Part shown: piece after piece, positions 18,882-27,730 of the stretch
How positions within the stretch are numbered: position 1 is the stretch's first letter
How the letters are laid out: each line of letters starts with the position of its first letter
Assembly: GCF_040529185.1 (NCBI RefSeq)
Contig: NZ_CP159510.1
Coordinates: 2,170,001-2,234,000, forward strand
Length of the DNA stretch: 64,000 bases
Reading direction: 5' to 3'
Source of the DNA: Sporolactobacillus sp. Y61
GTDB taxonomy: Bacteria > Bacillota > Bacilli > Bacillales > Sporolactobacillaceae
Notes under the pieces: model-generated
Database searches by the model: none
Told to the model about the DNA's origin: nothing
What the model saw: the letters and a program-made list of their open reading frames with translations, nothing else
Program-made: the position numbers and the translations under genes

Positions 18882-19460
18882 GTGAATATAGCCAATAAGT
18901 TAACTGTGTCCCGTATGGTTATGATCCCCATTTTTTTGATCTTTCTTCTGGCCCCTCTTCAACTGGGTACAATTGGCTCAGGTGATTTTACTCTTCCCGT
19001 ATCTCAGATGATCGCCGGATTTATTTTTATGCTCGCTTCTTTCACCGACTGGCTTGATGGACAAATTGCCCGGAGAAGGCATCTTGTGACCAATTTCGGC
19101 AAGTTCTCCGATCCGCTTGCCGACAAACTGCTTGTCATGAGCGCGTTTGTTTCTTTTGTCGGAATGGGCAGGATGGCTTCCTGGATGATTATCGTGATTC
19201 TCGCCCGGGAATTTGCGGTAACCGGATTACGTCTTGTTGCAGCAGGAGAGGGGGATGTTATTGCGGCAGGAAAAATGGGAAAATGGAAAACATTGTTCCA
19301 GATGGTTGCTATTATTTTGTTCCTGTTCAACAATATTCCATTCGGTATCGATGGCTTTCCTCTTGATCAGATCATTCTCTGGATTGCGGTTATCCTTACC
19401 ATTGTGTCGGGAGCTGATTATTTTTATAAAAACCGGGATGTGATTCTTCGGTCAAAGTAA
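18882..19460 (+). CDS. pgsA: CDP-diacylglycerol-glycerol-3-phosphate 3-phosphatidyltransferase
   Basis: A 192-residue integral membrane enzyme that makes phosphatidylglycerophosphate, the first committed step to phosphatidylglycerol and cardiolipin. The CDP-alcohol phosphotransferase signature D-G-x2-A-R-x8-G-x3-D-x3-D is present: DGQIARRRHLVTNFGKFSDPLAD. Several hydrophobic helices span the rest. GTG 18882 is chosen because AAGGAGG (18867-18873) sits eight bases before it and the product then begins MNIANKLTVSRM, the normal family start. It precedes cinA-recA as in B. subtilis. Confidence 0.95.
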   Translation: MNIANKLTVSRMVMIPIFLIFLLAPLQLGTIGSGDFTLPVSQMIAGFIFMLASFTDWLDGQIARRRHLVTNFGKFSDPLADKLLVMSAFVSFVGMGRMASWMIIVILAREFAVTGLRLVAAGEGDVIAAGKMGKWKTLFQMVAIILFLFNNIPFGIDGFPLDQIILWIAVILTIVSGADYFYKNRDVILRSK

Positions 19461-19549
19461 TTCTTTCCGGTTGCACTTCGCAACCTCCTGAATGATAATA
19501 AGATTAAAGAATGGAAGATTGTGCGATTAAGAATTGGAGTCCTGATTTC

Positions 19550-20799
19550 ATGAACGCAGAGATTATAGCAGTTGGTTCTGAACTCCTGCTTGGGCAGATT
19601 GCAAATACGAATGCGCAGTTCATATCGGAGCACCTTGCCACACTGGGGATTAACGTCTATTTTCATACGGTATGCGGCGATAATCGCAACCGCCTCCGTG
19701 ACACCATCAGACACGCTGAAGAAAGATCCGATCTGCTTATCTTTACAGGCGGTCTTGGTCCGACAAAGGATGATTTAACGAAAGAAACGGTTGCAGAATG
19801 TCTGGACAGAAAACTGGTGACGGATCCTGATGCAATGAATAGTATTATGGCTTATTTTAAGGAAACAGGCAGAGAAATGACGCCCAATAACCGGAAACAG
19901 GCACTGGTTATCGAAGGAAGCCGGGTATTGCCGAACAGGCAGGGAATGGCACCGGGAATGGTCGCTGAAAAGGACGGACGCATGTATGTATTAATGCCCG
20001 GGTTCCTTCAGAAATGAAGCCCATGTTTCTGGAATTTGCCGCCAGTCACCTCGCTCTGAGCAGCAAAGAACACATTGAGTCTCGTGTGTTACGCTTTTTC
20101 GGTATTGGGGAATCTGCGCTGGAAACTAAAATTATCGATCTGATTGATAACCAGTCGAATCCCACGATTGCTCCGCTGGCCAAGGAAGGCGAAGTAACTC
20201 TTCGCCTGACGGCCAGACACCGCAGACGGGAGAGCGCCATTCAGATGCTTGATCGCGTTGAGAAGCAGATTGATGAGCGAACAGGCGGGTATCTGTACGG
20301 CTACGGCGAGGAATCACTGGCTGAGCACGTCTTTCGTTTGTTAAAAAAGAAGGGCAAAACCATTGCTTTTGCTGAAAGTCTGACCGGGGGCATGGCAGCG
20401 GAATGGATGACCGGTTTTTCTGGCGCTTCGTCGGTGTTGAACGGGGGTATCGTCTGCTACACAAATGAGGTGAAGGCCCATGTTCTTGGCATTCCCCAAA
20501 CTTTGCTGCACTCTGCGGGAGCGGTCAGCGCGGAGTGTGCGAAACAAATGGCATCGTCCGTCAGAAATCTGTGTGCTTCGGACATTGGTGTGGGCTTTAC
20601 AGGAGTGGCCGGACCGGAAAAAAGTGAGGGTAAAGATGTCGGCACGGTTTATATCGGTATTGCTGACCAAGATGGCTCAGAAAGTTATCTATACAAGTTG
20701 GCCGGTTCACGGAGAATGATCAGGATCCGTTCGGTTAAAACAGGTTACGACCTGGTCAGAAGGCATCTTCTGAAGTTACCTCTTATTGAACGGTTATAA
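19550..20799 (+). CDS. cinA: CinA (competence-damage inducible / NMN amidohydrolase family), frameshifted as read
   Basis: The N-terminal molybdopterin-binding-like domain starts [21 protein letters not shown] and has [11 protein letters not shown]; the C-terminal domain, [30 protein letters not shown] and [10 protein letters not shown], is the pyridine nucleotide deamidase (PncC-like) part. The frame breaks at 20000-20002 (GGG): one more G gives the conserved [11 protein letters not shown] and joins the two halves into about 416 residues. ATG 19550 fits the family start. cinA lies directly before recA as in many Firmicutes and is often co-transcribed with it during competence. Confidence 0.88.
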
Positions 20800-20819
20800 T
20801 GATACGAATAAATATTTGG

Positions 20820-20855
20820 GGAACACTTGTGCTTATTCATTAAAAAAGGTATGAT
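20820..20855 (+). promoter_or_regulatory. recA promoter with a degenerate LexA-like box
   Basis: TTGTGC (20827-20832) and TATGAT (20850-20855) have 17-base spacing. GGAACACTTGTGCT (20820-20833) overlaps the -35 and resembles the Gram-positive SOS box CGAACRNRYGTTYC with several mismatches. The promoter is well supported; SOS control here is inferred. Confidence 0.6.
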
Positions 20856-20890
20856 TTAATAAGAAAGTTTTAAGGAGATGATCCGGGAGA

Positions 20891-21961
20891 ATGGCTGGGA
20901 AAAATGACAGAAAGGCAGCACTGGACAGTGCACTGCGTCAAATCGAAAAACAATTCGGAAAAGGTTCGATCATGAGGCTTGGTGAACAGCCGGAGCAGCG
21001 TGTGTCGACCGTTTCGAGCGGTTCTCTGACACTTGATATCGCCATGGGTGTCGGAGGATATCCACGTGGACGGATCATTGAAATATACGGGCCTGAATCC
21101 TCAGGTAAAACGACGGTGGCCCTGCATGCTATTGCTGAAGCTCAGAAAGGTGGAGGACAGGCCGCCTTTATTGATGCAGAACATGCTCTTGATCCTGTTT
21201 ATGCAGAACACCTGGGCGTCAATATAGATGAACTGCTCCTGTCACAGCCGGATACAGGTGAGCAGGCACTGGAAATCTGTGAAGCATTGGTCAGGAGCGG
21301 TGCCATTGATATTGTTGTTATCGATTCTGTAGCTGCTCTGGTTCCAAAAGCTGAAATCGAAGGTGAAATGGGTGATTCCCATGTCGGGTTGCAGGCGCGT
21401 CTCATGTCTCAGGCATTGAGGAAATTGTCAGGAGCCATCAGTAAATCAAAAACAACGGCTATTTTTATCAACCAGATCCGTGAAAAAGTCGGTGTGATGT
21501 TCGGAAATCCTGAGACGACACCAGGAGGACGCGCGCTGAAATTTTACGCCTCCGTCCGCCTTGAAGTCCGTCGCGCCGAAGCGTTAAAAGTTGGGAATGA
21601 TATTGTAGGAAACCGTACAAGAATTAAAGTAGTGAAAAACAAGGTTGCCCCTCCTTTCAAACAGGCGGAAGTGGATATTATGTATGGTCATGGTATTTCC
21701 AGTGAAGGTGAGATCCTCGATATCGGTTCTGATCTGGATATTGTGGAAAAAAGCGGGTCCTGGTATTCATATCATAAAGAGCGGCTCGGTCAGGGAAGAG
21801 AAAATGCAAAATTATTTTTGAAAGAAAATGAGCCGATCAGGGAAGAAATCAAGAAACAAATCAGGCAGCATTATCATTTGGATGAAACACCAGATGAAAC
21901 ACCGGATGAATCAGCGGATAAAGAAGCTGTGGTTCATAGTTCGGATGCCCCCAAAAAATAA
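20891..21961 (+). CDS. recA: Recombinase RecA
   Basis: A 356-residue RecA, the ATP-dependent strand-exchange protein that also triggers LexA cleavage. Walker A GPESSGKT begins at residue 67; DNA-binding loops L1 and L2 ([50 protein letters not shown]) are intact. The C-terminus is acidic and slightly longer than usual, with a short repeated [11 protein letters not shown] tail of the kind that modulates RecA activity. ATG 20891 follows AAGGAGATG. A strong terminator follows. Confidence 0.98.
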   Translation: MAGKNDRKAALDSALRQIEKQFGKGSIMRLGEQPEQRVSTVSSGSLTLDIAMGVGGYPRGRIIEIYGPESSGKTTVALHAIAEAQKGGGQAAFIDAEHALDPVYAEHLGVNIDELLLSQPDTGEQALEICEALVRSGAIDIVVIDSVAALVPKAEIEGEMGDSHVGLQARLMSQALRKLSGAISKSKTTAIFINQIREKVGVMFGNPETTPGGRALKFYASVRLEVRRAEALKVGNDIVGNRTRIKVVKNKVAPPFKQAEVDIMYGHGISSEGEILDIGSDLDIVEKSGSWYSYHKERLGQGRENAKLFLKENEPIREEIKKQIRQHYHLDETPDETPDESADKEAVVHSSDAPKK

Positions 21962-21976
21962 TTGAAGGATATCAGG

Positions 21977-22012
21977 GAAAAAGATTGCGTCAGAGGAACG
22001 CAATCTTTTTTT
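21977..22012 (+). terminator. Terminator after recA
   Basis: AAAAAGATTGCGT and ACGCAATCTTTTTTT form a perfect long stem with a short loop. Confidence 0.92.
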
Positions 22013-22319
22013 ATAGCCAGAATACCTTTGGGGTGATTTGCCTAAAACATGTAAGGTTGACAACCTATATACGCAACTATACAATTAACTTGTGACTTAT
22101 CAGTCACATATTTCATGTTCATGTAAATTTTTCTGCCAGTAAGTGCTTAACGGATAATGTCATAATGACTGAAGGGAAGCTGTAAATAGAACCGGAGACA
22201 GATGAAAGCTGTTCATTGATTCCGTATCCCTCAGTTTCTTATCGTTTCTTTTAAGCACCATGCAAAAGTAAAAGTGACAGATTTTACTTCTTGACGATAC
22301 GGAAAAGCAAGGAGGTGAA
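22013..22319 (+). other. Non-coding region and long leader before rny
   Basis: The stretch holds no gene. It contains the rny promoter (22057-22085), a hairpin at the predicted 5' end of the transcript, and about 230 bases of untranslated leader ending in a GGAGGTG ribosome site. The pbpX gene found here in B. subtilis is absent. Confidence 0.7.
22057..22085 (+). promoter_or_regulatory. Near-consensus sigma-A promoter for rny
   Basis: TTGACA at 22057-22062 and TACAAT at 22080-22085 are spaced by 17 bases. A perfect hairpin, TGTGACT-TATC-AGTCACA (22091-22108), begins at about the expected transcription start and could protect the 5' end or serve as an operator. Confidence 0.8.
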
Positions 22320-23882
22320 ATGATGACGATTATTACAATCATCTCCATTGCGCTGATCTCTGTTGTTTGTCTGTTTGTTGGTTATTTTTACAGGAAAAAA
22401 ATTGCTGAGGCAAAAATCGCTTCTGCTGAGGCAGCAGCTCATCGGATTATTGAGCAGGCCCGGCGTGATGCGGAAGCATTAAAGAAAGAAACTCTCCTTG
22501 AAGCTAAGGATAAGATTCATACGCTGAGGTCTCAGACAGAAAATGAAGCCCGGGATAGAAGAAATGAACTTCAAAAACAGGAAAATCGCCTGGTTCAAAA
22601 AGAGGATCTGCTCGATCGCAAAAGCGAATCTCTTGATAAAAAAGAAGGTTCATTAGAAAAAAGGGAGGAAGCACTTAGCAAGAAACACCGACAAATTGAA
22701 GAGATGGAAGGCAAAGTGGAGGAAACACTGCACAAGCAGCAGGATGAACTTGAGAGAATTTCCGGCCTGACGAATGATGAAGCAAAAGAATTGATCCTTA
22801 ATCAGGTCAGACAAGAGTCATCACATGATGCGGCACAGATTGCCAGAGATATTGAAATGAAAGCGAAGGAAGATGCGGAGAAGAAAGCAAAAAGCATTTT
22901 ATCCCTTGCCATTCAACGTTGTGCCGCTGATCACGTCACAGAGACAACTGTTTCCGTAGTCAATCTTCCAAATGACGAGATGAAAGGCAGGATCATCGGG
23001 CGTGAAGGACGTAACATTCGTACCCTTGAGACGCTGACAGGTATCGATCTGATTATCGATGATACACCTGAAGCAGTCATCCTGTCGGGGTTTGACCCGA
23101 TCCGTCGTGAAGTGGCCAGAATTGCTCTTGAAAAGCTGGTTCAGGATGGTCGAATTCACCCGGCCCGCATTGAGGAAATGGTGGAGAAGTCACGCCATGA
23201 AGTAGACGAAAAAATACGTGATTATGGCGAACAGACCACCTTCGAAGTCGGAATTCACGGCCTGCATCCGGATCTGATCAAGATCCTGGGACGTTTGCAT
23301 TTCCGTACCAGTTACGGCCAGAATGTGTTGCAGCATTCCGTTGAAGTTGCCTTTTTAACCGGGATGATGGCTGCGGAGCTTGGAGAGGATGAAATGCTGG
23401 CCAGACGGGCAGGACTGCTCCATGATATTGGTAAAGCCATTGATCATGAAGTTGAGGGCAGTCATGTTGAAATCGGTGTGGAACTGGCAACCAAGTATAA
23501 AGAACATCCTGTTGTGATCAACAGTATTGCATCACATCACGGAGATACGGAGGCTACTTCTGTCATATCTGTTCTGGTTGCGGCGGCTGATGCACTGTCT
23601 GCTGCACGGCCGGGCGCACGGCGCGAAACGCTTGAGAATTACATTCACCGTCTCGAAAAACTTGAAGAAATCTCTGAGTCGTTCGAAGGCGTTGAGAAAT
23701 CTTATGCTATACAGGCAGGACGAGAGATCCGGATCATTGTTCAGCCGGATATCATAGATGATGCAAAATCTTACCAGCTCGCTCATGATATCACCAAAAA
23801 GATAGAAAGCGATCTTGACTATCCTGGTAATATCAAAGTGACAGTGATTCGTGAAACACGTGCTGTTGAATATGCAAAATGA
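22320..23882 (+). CDS. rny: Ribonuclease Y
   Basis: A 520-residue membrane-anchored endoribonuclease that starts decay of many mRNAs and scaffolds the degradosome. One N-terminal transmembrane helix is followed by a long coiled coil rich in Lys/Glu (about 25-200), a KH domain ([27 protein letters not shown]), and an HD domain with [17 protein letters not shown] and ASHHGD. The C-terminus [10 protein letters not shown] is the family signature. Length and sequence are as in B. subtilis. ATG 22320 follows AAGGAGGTG. Confidence 0.97.
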   Translation: MMTIITIISIALISVVCLFVGYFYRKKIAEAKIASAEAAAHRIIEQARRDAEALKKETLLEAKDKIHTLRSQTENEARDRRNELQKQENRLVQKEDLLDRKSESLDKKEGSLEKREEALSKKHRQIEEMEGKVEETLHKQQDELERISGLTNDEAKELILNQVRQESSHDAAQIARDIEMKAKEDAEKKAKSILSLAIQRCAADHVTETTVSVVNLPNDEMKGRIIGREGRNIRTLETLTGIDLIIDDTPEAVILSGFDPIRREVARIALEKLVQDGRIHPARIEEMVEKSRHEVDEKIRDYGEQTTFEVGIHGLHPDLIKILGRLHFRTSYGQNVLQHSVEVAFLTGMMAAELGEDEMLARRAGLLHDIGKAIDHEVEGSHVEIGVELATKYKEHPVVINSIASHHGDTEATSVISVLVAAADALSAARPGARRETLENYIHRLEKLEEISESFEGVEKSYAIQAGREIRIIVQPDIIDDAKSYQLAHDITKKIESDLDYPGNIKVTVIRETRAVEYAK

Positions 23883-23906
23883 AAAAGCGGCTTTAAGCCG
23901 TTTTTT
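23882..23906 (+). terminator. Terminator after rny
   Basis: AAAAAGCGGCTT and AAGCCGTTTTTT form a compact hairpin. Confidence 0.85.
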
Positions 23907-24049
23907 CATTTTTACAGGAATGATTTACATTTCAGAGATGATACCGGATCAGGTTAAATAAGGCTCAGCCGGTAACAGAGGTCGGGCTCCGTCAGGTTTT
24001 CTTTATACTGTAAAACAGAGAAAATAATAGGGCAGGATGTGACTATTTC

Positions 24050-24844
24050 TTGAAGATACTGTTCATTGGAGATATTTATGGCAAAACAGGAAGACAAATG
24101 ATCGACAACTATTTACCTCAATTAAAAAGCCGCATTCATCCGGATGTGACGATTATTAATGCAGAGAACGCAGCTCACGGAAAAGGGATAACGCAAAAGA
24201 TATATCATCATCTTCTTGAAAAGGGAGCAGATATCCTGACAATGGGAAACCATACATGGGACAATAAGGATATTTTTGATTTTATCGACCGGGCTGATCG
24301 TCTGGTAAGGCCGGCCAATTTCCCTGAAGGGACACCTGGAACAGGAATGAGAATCTTCCGCGCCGGAAACAAGCATGTTGCAGTGATTAACCTGCAGGGC
24401 AGGGTATTTCTTCCGGCCCTTGATGATCCGTTCCGAATGGCAGACCGCCTCGTTGCTGAAGCGAGAGAGAAAACGCCTGTTATTTTCGTCGATCTGCATG
24501 CTGAAACGACAAGTGAAAAATTGGCCTTAGGGTGGTATCTCGATGGGAGAGTTTCCGCAGTTATCGGGACGCATACGCATGTTCAAACTGCTGATGAACG
24601 GATACTTTCTCAGGGAACAGCCTATCTGTCGGATGCGGGGATGACCGGGCCTTATAACGGCATTATCGGCGTGACCCGGGAGGCGGTAACCAGGAGGTTT
24701 CTGACGGCAATGCCTGTCCGATTTGAAAGTGAAGAGGGTGCAGGACAGCTGGGTGGCGCGGTGATCACGGTAAATGATACAACAGGAAAGGCCAGTAAGA
24801 TCGAACGGGTACTGATTAACCCGGATCACCCTTATTTTGATTAA
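24050..24844 (+). CDS. ymdB: YmdB metallophosphoesterase (2',3'-cyclic nucleotide phosphodiesterase)
   Basis: A 264-residue binuclear-metal phosphodiesterase. Metal ligands visible are Asp8, Glu39-Asn40, Asn67-His68 and later histidines in VDLHAE and IGTHTHVQTADE. In B. subtilis YmdB hydrolyses 2',3'-cAMP and related nucleotides and is needed for normal biofilm matrix expression and nanotube formation. The start is TTG 24050. It lies right after rny, as in most Bacillales, so nucleotides from RNA decay may be its substrates. The gene is intact and of family length. Confidence 0.93.
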   Translation: MKILFIGDIYGKTGRQMIDNYLPQLKSRIHPDVTIINAENAAHGKGITQKIYHHLLEKGADILTMGNHTWDNKDIFDFIDRADRLVRPANFPEGTPGTGMRIFRAGNKHVAVINLQGRVFLPALDDPFRMADRLVAEAREKTPVIFVDLHAETTSEKLALGWYLDGRVSAVIGTHTHVQTADERILSQGTAYLSDAGMTGPYNGIIGVTREAVTRRFLTAMPVRFESEEGAGQLGGAVITVNDTTGKASKIERVLINPDHPYFD

Positions 24845-24949
24845 CATGGAGGGCTTTTTCAACCTTGTCAGATCCATGAGGGCATAGTCCCCTTTTTATG
24901 GGAATATAGTTTAATACGGGTAATTCTCAGAAGGAGATGACAAGCAGCC

Positions 24950-25210
24950 ATGGATGTGTTAAAAGTTTCAGCAAAATCTGTTCCTAATTCTGTTGCCGGT
25001 GCCCTGGCACATGCGATGCGCGTGCAAAAATCTGCAGAAATTCAGGCTATTGGAGCCGGAGCACTGAATCAGGCTGTTAAAGCTGTCGCTATTGCAAGAG
25101 GTTTTGTCGCTCCAAGCGGGCTGGATCTGATCTGTATTCCAGCCTTTACAGATATTAAGATTGACGGTGAAGAGAGGACAGCGATTAAGCTGATTATCGA
25201 ACCGAGATGA
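24950..25210 (+). CDS. spoVS: Stage V sporulation protein S
   Basis: An 86-residue Alba-like protein (MDVLKVSAKSVPNSVAGALAHAMRV..., AIGAGALNQAVKAVAIARG) almost identical in pattern to B. subtilis SpoVS. It is needed to pass stage V (spore coat and core maturation) and affects septation; it probably binds nucleic acid. ATG 24950 follows AAGGAGATG. In B. subtilis it is under sigma-H; I could not find a convincing sigma-H site here. A long terminator hairpin follows. Confidence 0.97.
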   Translation: MDVLKVSAKSVPNSVAGALAHAMRVQKSAEIQAIGAGALNQAVKAVAIARGFVAPSGLDLICIPAFTDIKIDGEERTAIKLIIEPR

Positions 25211-25214
25211 AAGT

Positions 25215-25260
25215 GTACAGGTTTTCTGATGTCTTCAAGCATTCAGGAAACCTGTTTTTA
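25215..25260 (+). terminator. Terminator after spoVS
   Basis: ACAGGTTTTCTGA and TCAGGAAACCTGT pair with one mismatch across a 13-base loop, followed by five T. Confidence 0.8.
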
Positions 25261-25277
25261 TCCAGTGGTAATACTCT

Positions 25278-25388
25278 CCCACCTCAGAGTCATGGGGATA
25301 AACGAACACTTCCAGGTGGGGATCACTGCCCGCAGCAGCCCGATGGGTTCAACGAACAATCAGTGGGGTAGAAAGCCCCCACTGATTT
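25278..25388 (+). ncRNA. Structured intergenic element, copy A
   Basis: About 75 bases here are roughly four-fifths identical by eye to 39883-39960. The shared core includes CCCACCTCAG, GGATAAACGAACA and ATCACTGCCCGC. CCCACCT (25278-25284) can pair with AGGTGGG (25314-25320), or GTGGG with CCCGC. A perfect hairpin follows, AATCAGTGGGG (25358-25368) with the complement ending at 25387. Candidates are a small RNA family, or the right-end/guide-RNA relic of an IS200/IS605-type element. The orientation is assumed from the hairpin order. Confidence 0.4.
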
Positions 25389-25402
25389 GAAATTTCATTT
25401 TA

Positions 25403-25433
25403 TTGAAAACACATACATTATATGATGTATAAT
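25403..25433 (+). promoter_or_regulatory. Probable promoter for the CBS-domain gene
   Basis: TTGAAA (25403-25408) and TATAAT (25428-25433) have a 19-base spacer, longer than ideal. Confidence 0.5.
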
Positions 25434-25466
25434 GAATAGTGAAGAGGGGGAGAGGAGCGGGTAAAG

Positions 25467-25931
25467 ATGCTTGTCAGACAAGTCATGATTACAGATGTTG
25501 TATCCGTCCATGAAGATGATCTCATTTCAGTCGTACTTAAGAAAATGATTGATCACCGAATCGGCATCATCCCGGTTCTTGACAGTAAGGACAGACTGTC
25601 AGGCGTGATCACAGATGGTGACATAATGAGAACCCTGCTGCCAAAACAAATGACTGTTTATGATTGGTACAGCCTCATCGCGTCAGTGAAGGTGGAGATC
25701 ACACGTGGCCATTTAGAAGATTTATTAAACAAAAAAGTCAGCAAGCTAATGAGAAAACGAAATATCCTGACGGTCACGGCTGAACGGGACCTGGGGGATG
25801 TGCTCCGAATGCTGTCGTATCATCATCTCAAACGCGTGCCTGTCATCGACAGGGAGCATCATGTCGTTGGTCTGATCGGCCGAAGTGACGTGCTCCGATA
25901 CCTGGGTGAACAGGTTCTCGGAGAAGTATAA
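25467..25931 (+). CDS. Tandem CBS-domain protein
   Basis: A 154-residue protein made of two CBS motifs: MITDVVSVHEDDLISVVLKKMIDHRIGIIPVLD...GVITDGDIMR and KRNILTVTAERDLGDVLRMLSYHHLKRVPVIDREHHVVGLIGRSDVLR. Such Bateman modules bind adenine nucleotides (AMP, ATP, c-di-AMP) and act as sensors or regulators; no catalytic domain is attached. The target is unknown. It lies between spoVS and the inserted IS, with its own promoter and a GAGGAG ribosome site. Confidence 0.85.
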   Translation: MLVRQVMITDVVSVHEDDLISVVLKKMIDHRIGIIPVLDSKDRLSGVITDGDIMRTLLPKQMTVYDWYSLIASVKVEITRGHLEDLLNKKVSKLMRKRNILTVTAERDLGDVLRMLSYHHLKRVPVIDREHHVVGLIGRSDVLRYLGEQVLGEV

Positions 25932-26024
25932 ACCGGTCCATCTGCTGTCACAGCATGTTCACCTCACATTAATTACAAGGGTATCTTATTTTTCTTCTGC
26001 CTTCCCCCTACAAAGCCCTGCCCC

Positions 26025-26033
26025 GAACCATGC
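26025..26033 (+). repeat. Target-site duplication, left copy
   Basis: GAACCATGC directly abuts the left end of the insertion sequence and recurs at 27653-27661. Confidence 0.85.
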
Positions 26034-27652
26034 CAGCTCTGAGGAGTAAAAATTCTTCGCGATAAAATCAACAACAGCCCCCTAAATAATGCTATATATG
26101 AGATAATTTAACAGTAATAAATCCCATAATAGTGCTATTTTTTAGGAGGTTCTTATGATTACACGGAAAGAGAAACGAGAGCAGGAGAAGAACGTCAATT
26201 ATTTTCTCGAGTTTCAGAAAATATGCCATCATTTCTTTAAAGGATTCACCAACAGGCTCAGAAAGGTCAAAGATCCGAGACATCAGAGTTATGTCACCTA
26301 TGATTCAGACTTGATGCTCTGGATGATGATCCTGAAAAATGTCTGTCAGTTCACCAGCATGCGCAGCCTGAGCAACGGACTTAATCGTGAAGAATGTATC
26401 GATAACCTGCAAAAGATGCTCGCTACTCAGGAGCTTCATGAACTGCCCCACTATGACACGATCAACGATTTCCTGTCGCGGCTTGATCCGAAGGAACTGG
26501 AAAACATTCGCATCGGTTTAATCCGGGAGCTCCTCAAAAAGCGGTGTTTTGAGGCCGAACGGATCGAGGGGAAGTATTGGGGGATTATCATTGATGGGAC
26601 CGGGCTTTTCCACTTTAACAAGAAGCATTGTGCACATTGCCTGAAACGCGAACATACCCACAAAAAGACCGGAGAAACCTGGACGGATTACCAGCATCAC
26701 GTTCTGGAAGCCAAACTGGTCGTTGGGGACATGGTGCTGAGTATCGACTCGGAATTTATAGAGAACGAGCACGAGGACGTGACCAAACAGGACTGTGAAC
26801 GTCGCGCCTTCGAGCGCCTGAGCACCCGATTGAAAGCGACCTTCAAGCGTCTGCCCATCTGTATCCTGGCGGATAGCCTATATGCGTGTGAATCAGTCTT
26901 TCAGCGATGTGAGGCTAACCGCTGGAAATACATGTTTCGCTTCAAAGCAGGCAGTATTCCGAGTGTGGCGCAGGAATTCGAGGCGCTGAAAGCGCTGAAG
27001 TATCGGGGACAATCTGCAACGACCTACTGGGTGAATGATATCGCCTACCAGGAAAGAAAACTAAATGCTCTGGAGGCTACGGTTCAGGAAAAAGAAAAAA
27101 CACACACCTTTCTGTTTCTGACCAATCTGCCTATCACGGAGAAGAAGGCAGAGGTGTTGGTAGCGGTTGGGCGAAGGCGCTGGAAGATTGAAAATCAGGG
27201 GTTTAATCGACAAAAGCACGTACAGTACGCCATTCAACACGTGAACAGCCAGAATCATCAGGCGATGAAGAATCACTATCTTCTTACACAGATTGCGGAT
27301 ATTTTGATGCAGTTATATGAAAAAGGGTCAAAGCTGCTCCGTACGCAAAAAAAGACGGCAAAAGAAATATCCTCAGCCCTGTTAGAAGCGATTCGGACAC
27401 GCAGATTAACAGAGGAGGATATGGCTAGCCTGGTGAAACCGATGCAAGTCCGGTTCACCGGTTAAGAACAGTATATCAGAAAGGGGGAATGCCAGGCAAA
27501 GCTACAGTCAAAAAAAATTAAAAAAGGCCATCAAAATTTGGCTTGTCCCTTTTTCAAAAAAAGCGGAAAAGCAGAATTGGAAATATATGTAAAATCAGAT
27601 CAGCTATTCGCATGACACGGAGGGCCTCACAAAAATTTACTCCTCAGAGCTG
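26034..27652 (+). mobile_element. Complete insertion sequence, 1,619 bp
   Basis: The left end CAGCTCTGAGGAGTAAA (26034-26050) is the exact reverse complement of the right end at 27636-27652, giving perfect 17-bp terminal inverted repeats. A 9-bp duplication GAACCATGC flanks it; because the bases next to the ends match, the true boundary could shift by one or two bases and the duplication be 7-9 bp. One intact DDE transposase fills most of it. The intact repeats and frame suggest recent, possibly still active, insertion between the CBS gene and miaB. Confidence 0.9.
26155..27465 (+). CDS. DDE transposase, IS4-superfamily type
   Basis: A 436-residue transposase. The catalytic triad is visible as Asp147 (GIIIDGTG), Asp240 (ILADSLYA) and Glu346 (RRRWKIENQGFN), a DDE arrangement with the final R-x3-E typical of the IS4 superfamily. 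A Cys/His cluster (CAHCLKREHTHKK) sits just after the first Asp. The N-terminus resembles the DNA-binding region of such transposases (TNRLRKVKDPRHQSYVTYD). ATG 26155 follows TAGGAGG. The exact IS family is not assigned. The gene is intact and lies within matched terminal repeats. Confidence 0.88.
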   Translation: MITRKEKREQEKNVNYFLEFQKICHHFFKGFTNRLRKVKDPRHQSYVTYDSDLMLWMMILKNVCQFTSMRSLSNGLNREECIDNLQKMLATQELHELPHYDTINDFLSRLDPKELENIRIGLIRELLKKRCFEAERIEGKYWGIIIDGTGLFHFNKKHCAHCLKREHTHKKTGETWTDYQHHVLEAKLVVGDMVLSIDSEFIENEHEDVTKQDCERRAFERLSTRLKATFKRLPICILADSLYACESVFQRCEANRWKYMFRFKAGSIPSVAQEFEALKALKYRGQSATTYWVNDIAYQERKLNALEATVQEKEKTHTFLFLTNLPITEKKAEVLVAVGRRRWKIENQGFNRQKHVQYAIQHVNSQNHQAMKNHYLLTQIADILMQLYEKGSKLLRTQKKTAKEISSALLEAIRTRRLTEEDMASLVKPMQVRFTG

Positions 27653-27661
27653 GAACCATGC
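27653..27661 (+). repeat. Target-site duplication, right copy
   Basis: GAACCATGC follows the right terminal repeat, matching 26025-26033. The predicted miaB -35 lies nine bases downstream. Confidence 0.85.
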
Positions 27662-27669
27662 GTCGATTC

Positions 27670-27698
27670 TTCCATTCACACGCATAGTTTGTTATAAT
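27670..27698 (+). promoter_or_regulatory. Probable miaB promoter beside the IS
   Basis: TATAAT at 27693-27698, with a weak TTCCAT at 27670-27675 and 17-base spacing. The insertion ends just upstream, so regulatory DNA further up has been displaced by 1.6 kb. Confidence 0.5.
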
Positions 27699-27730
27699 TT
27701 AAAGATTGAAATAAAAAAAGGGGCAAAGCT

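Noticed and set aside
25358-25388. Ordinary terminator for spoVS at the copy A hairpin
   Set aside because: spoVS already has a terminator at 25215-25260, and this hairpin lacks a proper T-run.
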